A DNA stretch of 12,173 bases from an uncultured Bacteroidota bacterium (GTDB lineage: Bacteria; Bacteroidota; Bacteroidia; UKL13-3): the NCBI GenBank assembly GCA_903888395.1, contig CAISTO010000209.1:1-12173 (forward strand). Reading direction: 5' to 3'. Shown in pieces: positions 1 through 7,222 of this stretch (positions are counted from its first letter, which is position 1; the number at the start of each line of letters is the position of its first letter). A program made the position numbers and the translations under genes. A model generated the notes under the pieces. The model was not told where the DNA came from. It was given only the letters and a program-made list of their open reading frames with translations, and ran no database searches.

Positions 1-1
1 A

Positions 2-1594
2 ATATTAAATAATTGGGCAAACGATTATTTTCAAGATATTTTATTAAACAACGAAATAGGACAAGCCATTGGTTTAAGTTATTTTGAAAACCGTGGTTTC
101 AGAAACGATACCATCAAAAAATTTAACTTAGGATATAGCTTAGATAGTTGGTCAGCCTTTTTCGATAAAGCAATTGCCAATCAATTCAGCGAAGATTTAT
201 TGTTTAGCTCGGGTTTGGTTAAACATAAAGAAGATGGAAAAAAGTTTGACGCTTACCGTGGTCGAGTAATTTTTCCTATTCATAATTTAAACGGAAAAGT
301 AATTGCATTTGCAGGCCGATATTTAAAAAAAGAACCCAATAGTCCTAAATATGTAAACTCGCCCGAAACATTGCTTTACCATAAAAGCAACGAGCTTTAC
401 GGACTTTATTATGGTAAAAATGAAATAAGAAAACAAGATGCTGTTTACCTCGTTGAGGGTTATACCGATGTAATTAGCATGCACCAATCGGGTGTTGAAA
501 ATGTGGTTGCCTCCAGTGGAACTTCATTAACCGAAGGTCAAATTCGATTAATTAAACGTTTTACTGAAAATGTAACTGTACTTTTTGATGGTGATGCTGC
601 TGGAATAAAAGCAAGTATTCGAGGAATTGACATGCTTTTGGAACAAGGGCTGAATGTACGCGTTTTAACCTTTCCCGATGGAGATGATCCAGATAGTTAC
701 AGCCAAAAAGTTGGAAGTGATGCTTTTAAAAATTATTTAGAAACTCAACGACAAGATTTCATTGCATTTAAGGTAAATCTTTTATTAGCTGATGCAGGTA
801 ACGATCCAATAAAAAAAGCAAATGTTACTCGTGAAATTGTAGAAAGTATCAGCAAAATACCAGATAGTATTAAGCGTTCTATTTTTGTAAGTGAATGTGC
901 TCGTTTAATGAGCATTGACGAACAGATTTTAATAGTGGAGTTGAATAAATTGCGTAAGCAGTTTTTAACCGATAAAGAAAAAGAATACATTAACAATGAT
1001 GCTTTTGAGGGTTTTGTACCACCAGATAAATCGCATGATGAACAGTTTCAGGAATTACTCAGCGATACCATTATTTTTGATGACCAGGAACGTGATTTGA
1101 TCCGTATCATTATTAATTTTTCAGATAAACTAATTGATGAAACTGAAACCGCTGCAAGTTATTTATTGAAACAATTATTAGAAAAAGAAATTGAAATTGA
1201 TAATCCAATTGTTACTTTAATTTTAGAAGAATCATACACAGTTTTACAAAGTGGAAATGCATTGGATGGAAAGTTTTTTATTAACCATCAAAACCCGCTA
1301 ATTACCACGCTGGCTGCCGATTTACTAGCTAAAGAATATACTTTAAGTCCGCTTTGGGAAAAGAAAGCATCGGTAAATTTAGAAAGTTTTTTTAAAGACA
1401 TCAAAGGCGATATTGATTCAGCTATTTTACATTTGCATATCAAATACATCAATAAATTAATTGTAAAAAACCAACAGTTATTGACTCCTATTTTAAGTGA
1501 GGAAGATTTTGAAATTCATCAACACATTCACATGGATTTGATCAAACAAAGGAATGTACTGACTAAAAAAATAGGAACTGTTATTGTGAAGTAA
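2..1594 (+). CDS. dnaG: DNA primase DnaG, 5'-truncated by the window edge
   Basis: DnaG synthesises the short RNA primers used at the replication fork, working with the replicative helicase DnaB. The frame is open from base 2, so the gene starts outside the window; 530 residues are present. The fragment opens with the segment that follows the zinc-binding domain in primases (an RGF-containing helical stretch near residues 31-34), then the RNA-polymerase core with YRGRVIFPI (about 85-93). The TOPRIM domain follows: EGYTD at about 152-156 and DGDAAG at 196-201 hold its acidic metal ligands, followed by PDGDDPDSY. The last 200 or so residues are less conserved and fit the helicase-binding domain. 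The N-terminal CHC2 zinc-binding domain, roughly 100-150 residues, is missing only because the window begins late. A TTG at 200 is internal, since the primase-like sequence continues upstream of it. The gene converges on the TPR gene. Family assignment is very secure. Confidence 0.97.
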   Translation: MLNNWANDYFQDILLNNEIGQAIGLSYFENRGFRNDTIKKFNLGYSLDSWSAFFDKAIANQFSEDLLFSSGLVKHKEDGKKFDAYRGRVIFPIHNLNGKVIAFAGRYLKKEPNSPKYVNSPETLLYHKSNELYGLYYGKNEIRKQDAVYLVEGYTDVISMHQSGVENVVASSGTSLTEGQIRLIKRFTENVTVLFDGDAAGIKASIRGIDMLLEQGLNVRVLTFPDGDDPDSYSQKVGSDAFKNYLETQRQDFIAFKVNLLLADAGNDPIKKANVTREIVESISKIPDSIKRSIFVSECARLMSIDEQILIVELNKLRKQFLTDKEKEYINNDAFEGFVPPDKSHDEQFQELLSDTIIFDDQERDLIRIIINFSDKLIDETETAASYLLKQLLEKEIEIDNPIVTLILEESYTVLQSGNALDGKFFINHQNPLITTLAADLLAKEYTLSPLWEKKASVNLESFFKDIKGDIDSAILHLHIKYINKLIVKNQQLLTPILSEEDFEIHQHIHMDLIKQRNVLTKKIGTVIVK

Positions 1595-1603
1595 ATTCAA
1601 TAG

Positions 1604-1630
1604 GCAATAAGCAATAAGCAATTAGCAATA
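1604..1630. repeat. Tandem heptamer repeat GCAATAA, about 3.9 copies
   Basis: Four consecutive heptamers lie 9 bp after the dnaG stop: GCAATAA at 1604-1610 and 1611-1617, GCAATTA at 1618-1624, then GCAATA at 1625-1630. The run lies in the 119-bp convergent gap between dnaG and the TPR gene. The function is unknown. From memory, similar heptamer runs occur between genes in other Bacteroidota, which I cannot verify here. They are direct repeats, so they do not form a hairpin terminator. Confidence 0.75.
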
Positions 1631-1664
1631 CTTGTTATGCATGGCGTAAAGCAAATAACTTACA

Positions 1665-1708
1665 ATTCCTATTCCTATTAACTAAGTACTAAAAACTAAG
1701 TACTAAAA
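1665..1708. repeat. Short direct repeats: ATTCCT x2 and a perfect 14-bp unit x2
   Basis: ATTCCT is repeated at 1665-1670 and 1671-1676. It is followed by two perfect adjacent copies of ACTAAGTACTAAAA at 1681-1694 and 1695-1708. Each 14-mer contains the self-complementary AGTACT, so the two copies could pair as a weak 6-bp stem with an 8-nt loop. The block ends 5 bp from the stop of the minus-strand TPR gene and might help end its transcript, but the stem is too weak to call a terminator with confidence. Confidence 0.75.
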
Positions 1709-1713
1709 AAAAA

Positions 1714-2367
1714 CTACCCAGGTACGCGAGCTAAATGTTTATCTAAATCTTTTATCTGAGCCACTACTTGTTCGTTTTTCGATTTGCAATTTTTAGCCCT
1801 CATTAAAAAATCTTTTCCTGCTCTAATGTCTCTTTTGTTCATATAAATTTGAACCATTCCAAGTAAAGCCATTGCTTTATTATCGCTATCAAGGCTAATT
1901 TTCAATGCTTCTCTAAAATATTTTTCTGAATCTTTAAAATTACTTTTTTGTAAAGCCACCATACCTAATTGTACTTTGGTAGAACCTTCATTTTCGGCCA
2001 TTTTACTTCCAACAGCAGCGCTCATTTTTAGATTTTTTTCAGCAGTATCAAAATCTTTATTTGCCATGGCAATATTACCTATTAAAGTATAATACGAACT
2101 ACGAATAGGTTTGAATAACAACCTTGGAAACCACACTGATTTAATAATACGCTCCACTTTTTCTACATCACCATTTTCCATTGGCTCTTGCACCAATCGC
2201 AGAGGACCAATGAAGAAATGTGTAAAAATAGCAATCACCGATAAGGTATAAAAAATAATAGCAGCCCAAATATCACCTAAGCCAGCAAACTGAAGTAAAA
2301 GTCCTATGATCAATGAAGCTATTCCAGCCCAAAAACGGTATTTAATTAATAAGTTATAAAATTTCAT
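1714..2367 (-). CDS. Membrane-anchored TPR-repeat protein of unknown function
   Basis: This 217-residue protein has two predicted transmembrane helices near its N-terminus (about 11-30 and 33-54). A basic loop and a helical tail follow, with TPR-like pairs at roughly 92-120, 130-160 and 164-192; the middle unit (LGMVALQKSNFKDSEKYFREAL) is the clearest. TPR domains usually mediate protein-protein contacts, so it may be a membrane-tethered adaptor facing the cytoplasm; this is inferred. The ATG at 2367-2365 fits because hydrophobic sequence begins soon after, and a promoter-like sequence lies just upstream. It lies 96 bp downstream of the RND exporter gene on the same strand, so it may be co-transcribed with it or expressed from its own promoter. 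I do not recognise a named family beyond TPR. Confidence 0.85.
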   Translation of the reverse strand: MKFYNLLIKYRFWAGIASLIIGLLLQFAGLGDIWAAIIFYTLSVIAIFTHFFIGPLRLVQEPMENGDVEKVERIIKSVWFPRLLFKPIRSSYYTLIGNIAMANKDFDTAEKNLKMSAAVGSKMAENEGSTKVQLGMVALQKSNFKDSEKYFREALKISLDSDNKAMALLGMVQIYMNKRDIRAGKDFLMRAKNCKSKNEQVVAQIKDLDKHLARVPG

Positions 2368-2386
2368 AGTATATATATTCGAGTTG

Positions 2387-2420
2387 CAAATGTATTAAAT
2401 AGTGTCAAAGTAAAACCAAA
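2387..2420 (-). promoter_or_regulatory. Candidate Bacteroidota-type promoter for the TPR gene
   Basis: On the minus strand a perfect TAnnTTTG -7 element (TACATTTG, 2394-2387) lies 22 bp downstream of TTTG (2420-2417), within the 17-23 bp spacing usual for the Bacteroidota housekeeping sigma factor. Transcription would start about 15 nt before the ATG. The match is to a short motif in AT-rich DNA, so chance is possible. Confidence 0.45.
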
Positions 2421-2435
2421 TTCTTTATAAAAAAA

Positions 2436-2456
2436 CTATCAACTGACGACCAACAA
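2436..2456. repeat. Degenerate heptamer run between the exporter and TPR genes
   Basis: Three adjacent heptamers, CTATCAA, CTGACGA and CCAACAA, look like diverged copies of a unit such as CTGACAA. They lie just 3' of the exporter stop codon (minus strand). The resemblance is modest, and the run differs in sequence from the GCAATAA run beside dnaG. No function can be read from it. Confidence 0.35.
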
Positions 2457-2463
2457 CAAATGT

Positions 2464-4809
2464 CTAATCCTCAGGTTCTACTTCCACAAATGTGGTTTCA
2501 AATTCTTTCTTGTTATTGATTGATTTTTCTAATGAAAGCAATAATGATGGAAGCAATAATAAATTCATTAACATTCCAAAAATAAGTGATAAAGAAGTTA
2601 AAATTCCCAAAGCTTTTGTGCCACCAAATGAACTAGCTGCAAAAATAATAAATCCGCCAAAAAGAGCCACTGCAGTATAAATGATACTTGGTCCAGCTTC
2701 ATTCAAACTTTCAGGAATGGCAATGCTCATGTCCCAATTATGTTTCTTTAAACTATGCCTGTATTTGGCCAAATAATGTATGGTGAAATCAACCACAATT
2801 CCATAAGCAATGCTAAAAATAATGATAGTAGATGGTTTTAATCGAATATTGAAAAAACCCATTATTCCAAGAGTAACTAACAATGGAATAATGTTTGGCA
2901 GCAATGAAATAAGCATCATTCGCCAAGAAGCAAATAAAAATATCATCATGAAAGAGTTAAGCAACAATGCCCAAAAAACAGAGCTTAACAGGTTATTGAT
3001 CAAGTAATCGTTTCCTTTTAAAAAGATAGCACTTGTTCCAGTTAATTTTACATCATATTTTGTTTTATCAAAAATAGAATCTACTTTTTGTTGCACCATT
3101 TGATGAATTCTTTTAATATCTGTTGAACCCACATCAGCCATTTGAATGCTTACCCTGGCTACCCTAAAATTACTATCAACCATGGATTTTAATAAATTGG
3201 TTTTACCTTGTTGCTTTGGTAAATAATTCACAATTTCACTTATGGCTAATACATCTGGAAGCTGATAATACCTTGGGTCTCCATCATGCATTCCTTGATT
3301 TGCAAATTTCAAAAAATCGACAACTGATACCGCTTTACTAAACTCAGGAACTTTGGCTAAATCTTTCTCTAATTTATTTATTTTTTGAAGTGTTTCGTAA
3401 TCCTTCACACCATTATCTCGCTTGGTATCAATGGCTATCTCGTATGGTAAAATTCCTTTTAAGTTCTTCTCAAAAAACTTCAAATCTTTATAAACCTTAT
3501 TTTGTTCGGGCATATCATCTACCACATATCCTGTTCCATCCACCAAAAAAGCACCACCAATACTTACCAAAACCAACACAATAGTTGAAATATAAATGGC
3601 TCTGCGTTTGTGATAAATTAAATAATTACAATAGGCTAAAACTTTATTCAAGCGTTTAGCTTCTAAATGTTTGGTGTGTTTAATTTTTGGTGGTGGTAAA
3701 TAACTATAAACAATAGGAATAAACACTAAACTAATCACATAAATTAACATGATATTGATTCCAGAAACCACTGAAAATTGATCTAAAACTGCACTACCTG
3801 AAAAACTGAAAACACAAAATCCTATGGCTGTGGTAATGTTTGTTAAAAATAAAGCCAAACCATTTTTGGCTATTAATTCCTTAATGGCTTTTATTTTATC
3901 CTTATGTTTTAAAAATTCCTGATGATATACATTGAGCAAATAAATACAGTTCTGCACCCCAACTATCACCATTAAAGGAGGTATTATTCCTGTTAATAAA
4001 CTAATTTTATAACCAAATAATGCAATGGTGCCAAGGGTGCAAATTACTCCAACTATAACTACAAAAAGCGAAAGGATTACAGCGCTTAAAAACCTAAAGA
4101 AAATGAAAATAAATAATGCTGTTACAAATATGGATAAGTAAATAAATATTTTTATTTCATCGGCTACTTTACTACTCATGATAGTCCGCACGTAGGGCAA
4201 ACCAGAATAATGCATTTCGCAACCATACTTTTTACCAAAAATATTAGCAGCCTCTTCAATGCTATTTACCAAAGGAATTCGCTCTTTGCTATCTAGTTTT
4301 TCTTTTTTTAAAGTAATGGCCAAAAGGGTAACATTACTTTCAGGATTGTATAAAAATCCATTGTAAAATTTTAAGTCAGCTACTTTGCTTTTAAAGCTAT
4401 CTAATTGAATTTGGTTCAATATTTTGCTTTCCAGCAATGGTTTTAACTGAAGCGTTTGGCTTGAATCATTTCTGTAAATAGTAAACATGTTACTCAAGGA
4501 AACTACTTTTTCAATGCCATCAGTTTTTTCAATTTGATTGGTTAAATGAGCCCAATCGTTAAAAAAATCATAATCGAAAATTTTATCAGATTGAACGCCA
4601 ACTACCAATACATTTCCATCTTCACCAAAAGTGTTTTTGAACTTAATGTATTCAATATAATCTGGATCATCGGCTGGAATAATTTTAGCAAAATCGTAGG
4701 TAAGCTGAACTTTTCCAGCATAGTAACCAAAAAAAACAGTAATAATTGCAATGGCTAAAAGGCTTTGCCATCTAAATTTTAAAATAAAATCAGCTAATTT
4801 GCTCCACAT
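2464..4809 (-). CDS. RND superfamily (MMPL/HAE3-like) inner-membrane exporter
   Basis: The 781-residue protein has the duplicated layout of RND permeases. TM1 (about 14-31) is followed by a large periplasmic domain (32-218) and TM2-6 (220-370); then TM7 (404-424), a second periplasmic domain (425-607) and TM8-12 (608-760). Its short porter domains and length match the MMPL / 'predicted RND exporter' group, not AcrB-type drug pumps (about 1,000-1,050 residues). Members of this broad group move lipids or hydrophobic compounds using the proton gradient; the substrate here is unknown. In the second half, GIVVDFTIHY carries the intramembrane Asp (D674) typical of proton relay. The equivalent first-half segment reads VGVQNCIY, with N287. 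No membrane-fusion protein or TolC-like gene is adjacent. The ATG at 4809-4807 directly precedes the first helix. The gene is divergent from porZ and upstream of the TPR gene. Family is secure, substrate unknown. Confidence 0.92.
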   Translation of the reverse strand: MWSKLADFILKFRWQSLLAIAIITVFFGYYAGKVQLTYDFAKIIPADDPDYIEYIKFKNTFGEDGNVLVVGVQSDKIFDYDFFNDWAHLTNQIEKTDGIEKVVSLSNMFTIYRNDSSQTLQLKPLLESKILNQIQLDSFKSKVADLKFYNGFLYNPESNVTLLAITLKKEKLDSKERIPLVNSIEEAANIFGKKYGCEMHYSGLPYVRTIMSSKVADEIKIFIYLSIFVTALFIFIFFRFLSAVILSLFVVIVGVICTLGTIALFGYKISLLTGIIPPLMVIVGVQNCIYLLNVYHQEFLKHKDKIKAIKELIAKNGLALFLTNITTAIGFCVFSFSGSAVLDQFSVVSGINIMLIYVISLVFIPIVYSYLPPPKIKHTKHLEAKRLNKVLAYCNYLIYHKRRAIYISTIVLVLVSIGGAFLVDGTGYVVDDMPEQNKVYKDLKFFEKNLKGILPYEIAIDTKRDNGVKDYETLQKINKLEKDLAKVPEFSKAVSVVDFLKFANQGMHDGDPRYYQLPDVLAISEIVNYLPKQQGKTNLLKSMVDSNFRVARVSIQMADVGSTDIKRIHQMVQQKVDSIFDKTKYDVKLTGTSAIFLKGNDYLINNLLSSVFWALLLNSFMMIFLFASWRMMLISLLPNIIPLLVTLGIMGFFNIRLKPSTIIIFSIAYGIVVDFTIHYLAKYRHSLKKHNWDMSIAIPESLNEAGPSIIYTAVALFGGFIIFAASSFGGTKALGILTSLSLIFGMLMNLLLLPSLLLSLEKSINNKKEFETTFVEVEPED

Positions 4810-4863
4810 AAAACGGGTGCAAAATAAACAAAATATTGAGCCTTTCCATTTGATTTCTTATTA

Positions 4864-4894
4864 TTGTAAAATAATTATTTCAAATTTACGTTTG
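4864..4894 (+). promoter_or_regulatory. Promoter for porZ
   Basis: TTG at 4864-4866 and a perfect TAnnTTTG element (TACGTTTG, 4887-4894) are separated by 20 bp, ideal for Bacteroidota housekeeping promoters. The predicted start, about 4900, leaves a leader of some 20-25 nt before the porZ ATG at 4924. The spacer contains a 12-bp palindrome, AAATAATTATTT (4869-4880). Confidence 0.55.
4881..4888 (-). promoter_or_regulatory. Candidate -7 element for the exporter gene, overlapping the porZ -7
   Basis: Read on the minus strand, 4888-4881 is TAAATTTG, a perfect TAnnTTTG. It shares two bases with the porZ -7 element. No TTG is found at the expected -33 distance (around 4908-4912), so the call is weak. 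If real, the exporter leader would be about 65-70 nt. Confidence 0.3.
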
Positions 4895-4899
4895 TAAAT
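4884..4899. promoter_or_regulatory. Inverted repeat over the divergent -7 elements, possible operator
   Basis: ATTTAC (4884-4889) and GTAAAT (4894-4899) form a perfect dyad with a 4-bp centre (GTTT). It covers the porZ -7 element and part of the opposing one, where a bound dimeric regulator would block both promoters. No regulator gene is nearby. In AT-rich DNA a 6-bp dyad can arise by chance. Confidence 0.3.
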
Positions 4900-4923
4900 G
4901 AGTTTGTATTAATTGAACACACC

Positions 4924-7212
4924 ATGATAAAAAAAATAAGCACTTATCTTTTTATATTTTTTCCATTTCTATTAACAGCTCAAACCGAAGGTGGGCTTGG
5001 TTCTTGGCGAGTTCATTTGCCTTATTGGCAAAACAAAACAATAGCAGTAATTGGCAATACTGTTTATGCTGGTTCTCCAAGTTCCATGTTTTCATATGAC
5101 GAAAAAAATGGAGATTTGGAAAGAATTTCAAAAGTTACTGGTTTAAGTGATGTAGAAATTAAATTATTACGAAGCAATCAAATTAATAAATTACTTTTTA
5201 TAGTATATGAAAATGGAAATATTGATTTATTACAAAACAATGAAATTACAAATTTACCACAAATATTACAACGAACTGTTATTGGAAAAAAATCAATCAA
5301 TGATATTACATTTTATAATGGAAAAGCATATTTAGCTTGTAGTTTTGGAATTGTTGTCATTGATATTAATAAAAAACAAATTGTTGATTCATACCAAAAC
5401 ATTGGTGTTGGAGGCAGTAATATTGAAATTTTAGATATTGCCATTTTAAATAATTTTATTTATGCAACTACTAATAATGGTGTTTATAGCGCAAGTTTAA
5501 ACAGTGGAAACTTAAGTGATTTTAATTTTTGGACTTTAATAAAAACATCTTCCAAAAGCAATAAAATTGAAGCCTTTAATAATTTGCTTTATGCTGAAGT
5601 GGATAGTTTTTTAAGTGTTTATGACAATAATACCTGGACAAAAATAAATGATATAGATTTTCAAAATGTGTTTGATTTAATTATTTGTAATAACAAATTA
5701 GTGATTACCACAATTAAAAATGTAAGTACAATAAACACAGATAAAACTATTTTTAAATCAGGGAAACAATATAAAAATTCAGCCATTATTTTACCAAATG
5801 AAAGGTTTGCCACGGTAGATAATTTTTATGGAATTGAAGTATTTCCTGGTGGTCAGTATAATGGTTCTGATTATGTTAGTCCGAACGGTCCTTTTGATAA
5901 AGTTACAACCGATTTTAAATACATAAACAATAAACTATATGCTGCTGGCGGTTATGCTCCTTATTATAACGAGGGTTACAAGCCAAACGGCATTTATATT
6001 TATGAAAATAATTCTTGGAAAAATACCAGTAATATTGACCAAAATTCAGCTTTAACTCCAGATTCTATTCATGATATATTGACTTTAGCGTACGATAATG
6101 TGAATGAAAAATTATATGCCGCTTCCTATGGAAATGGTTTAATAAAAATGGATTTGAATGGTAAAATTGAAAACATTTACAATAAAAGCAACAGCATTTT
6201 ACAAGAAGCATTTACCAATAGTTGCAGGGTAGCAGGATTGGTTTTTGACAATGAAAATAATCTTTGGTTTACCAACCATTCAAGTGGACAGCCAATTTGT
6301 GTGTTAATGAACGATGGTACTATTAAATGTTTTTCTATAGGCAATGTATTTAGTGGACTTAACTATGTTGCTAATATTTCCATTGACGATGAAAACCATA
6401 AATGGGTAGCCAATGTAAGAGATGGGGGCATTTTAGTTTATAACCATGGTTTAGATGTATCAAATTCAGCAGATGATGCTTATAAAGTTTTAACCAAAGA
6501 TATTGGAAATGGTGCTTTAGCAAGCAATACCATTAATTGTTTGGTTAAAGATAAAAGAGGTGAAATGTGGGTGGGAACGAGTGCTGGTTTAAGCATTTTT
6601 AGCAGTCCTGAAAATGTATTTAACGGAACGGAAAGTGGCTCATTTGATTCTCGACAAATAGTGATAAAAACTGGTTTGGTATACTCTAATTTTTTAGGAG
6701 GCGAAAACATCAATTGCATTAACATAGATGGAGCAAATAGAAAATGGATTGGAACCAATAATGGCGCATGGTTAGTATCGAGCGATGGTTATACAGTTAT
6801 TCATAATTTTACAAGTAAAAACAGTTCTTTACTTGATAATAATGTTTTAAGTATTGGAATTGATAATAACACTGGTGAAGTGTTTTTTGGTACTTTAAAA
6901 GGAATGGTAAGTTTTAAAAGCGATGCTACTGAATCTGGTATTGATTTCAATAAAATTGAAATTTATCCAAACCCCATTAAACCTAATTTCATAGGCGATA
7001 TTTCAATCAAAGGATTGGCTGAAAATGTAAATGTGAAAATTACTGATATTGCTGGGAATTTAGTAGCTGAAACTACTTCAAATGGTGGTTTTGCTACTTG
7101 GAATAGTAGAAATTTTAGTGGATCAAAAGTGGCAACGGGTGTGTATTTGGTTTTTGCCGCTAATAAAGATGGAAGTAAATCGATAGTTGGAAAACTACTT
7201 TTTGTAAATTAA
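4924..7212 (+). CDS. porZ: PorZ-like type IX secretion system protein with propellers and C-terminal sorting-like domain
   Basis: The 762-residue protein begins with a signal peptide (MIKKISTYLFIFFPFLLTAQ, cleavage near 19-20). The mature start GSWRVHLPYW and the N-terminal propeller look like the PorZ family; P. gingivalis PorZ, from memory, is about 776 residues. Propeller-type repeats recur: DNENNLWFTN (about 442), DDENHKWVAN (about 488), DKRGEMWVGT (543) and DGANRKWIGT (602). Residues 678-762 form a type A sorting-like domain: IEIYPNPI, then VKITDIAGNLV, then ATGVYLV. PorZ sits on the cell surface in the attachment complex with PorU, PorV and PorQ, where it is thought to supply anionic lipopolysaccharide for modification of cargo. 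An alternative is an ordinary secreted propeller cargo, but length and N-terminus favour PorZ. It has its own promoter, is divergent from the exporter, and overlaps the end of aroE by 4 bp. No other secretion-system gene lies in the window. Confidence 0.85.
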   Translation: MIKKISTYLFIFFPFLLTAQTEGGLGSWRVHLPYWQNKTIAVIGNTVYAGSPSSMFSYDEKNGDLERISKVTGLSDVEIKLLRSNQINKLLFIVYENGNIDLLQNNEITNLPQILQRTVIGKKSINDITFYNGKAYLACSFGIVVIDINKKQIVDSYQNIGVGGSNIEILDIAILNNFIYATTNNGVYSASLNSGNLSDFNFWTLIKTSSKSNKIEAFNNLLYAEVDSFLSVYDNNTWTKINDIDFQNVFDLIICNNKLVITTIKNVSTINTDKTIFKSGKQYKNSAIILPNERFATVDNFYGIEVFPGGQYNGSDYVSPNGPFDKVTTDFKYINNKLYAAGGYAPYYNEGYKPNGIYIYENNSWKNTSNIDQNSALTPDSIHDILTLAYDNVNEKLYAASYGNGLIKMDLNGKIENIYNKSNSILQEAFTNSCRVAGLVFDNENNLWFTNHSSGQPICVLMNDGTIKCFSIGNVFSGLNYVANISIDDENHKWVANVRDGGILVYNHGLDVSNSADDAYKVLTKDIGNGALASNTINCLVKDKRGEMWVGTSAGLSIFSSPENVFNGTESGSFDSRQIVIKTGLVYSNFLGGENINCINIDGANRKWIGTNNGAWLVSSDGYTVIHNFTSKNSSLLDNNVLSIGIDNNTGEVFFGTLKGMVSFKSDATESGIDFNKIEIYPNPIKPNFIGDISIKGLAENVNVKITDIAGNLVAETTSNGGFATWNSRNFSGSKVATGVYLVFAANKDGSKSIVGKLLFVN

Positions 7213-7222
7213 TTTACAAAAA
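7199..7222. terminator. Perfect 24-bp palindrome at the porZ/aroE convergent overlap, possible bidirectional terminator
   Basis: Bases 7199-7210 are TTTTTGTAAATT and 7211-7222 are their exact reverse complement. The centre coincides with the 4-bp overlap of the two stop codons (7209-7212). Each strand therefore reads Phe-Val-Asn-stop followed by a run of T, flanked upstream by a run of A on the template strand. The stem is almost wholly A/T, with one G-C pair per arm, so as an RNA hairpin it is weak. A role in ending both transcripts is plausible because no other terminator separates the two genes. The palindrome itself is certain; its function is inferred. Confidence 0.5.

Noticed and set aside
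200..202. TTG at 200 as the start of the primase gene
   Set aside because: The same frame stays open back to base 2 and encodes the conserved primase segment before the RNA-polymerase core, so the gene is simply cut by the window edge.
745..996. Minus-strand reading frame of 83 codons inside dnaG
   Set aside because: It lies wholly within a well-conserved gene on the other strand, resembles no family I know, and has no start signals of note.
1604..1708. A CRISPR array
   Set aside because: The repeat units are 6-14 bp, directly abutting and without unique spacers; no cas gene is present.
2492..3584. Several plus-strand frames of 60-65 codons opposite the RND exporter gene
   Set aside because: They are antisense shadows of a strongly recognisable transporter, with low-complexity or unlikely sequences.
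2464..4809. An AcrB-type multidrug efflux pump
   Set aside because: The protein is too short, its porter domains are small, and no membrane-fusion or TolC-like gene is adjacent.
6480..6758. Minus-strand frame of 92 codons inside porZ
   Set aside because: It is antisense to the propeller repeats of porZ and shows no family features.
4924..7212. A hybrid two-component sensor, because of the propeller repeats
   Set aside because: There is no transmembrane helix after the propellers, no histidine kinase domain and no response-regulator domain; the protein ends in a type IX sorting-like domain.
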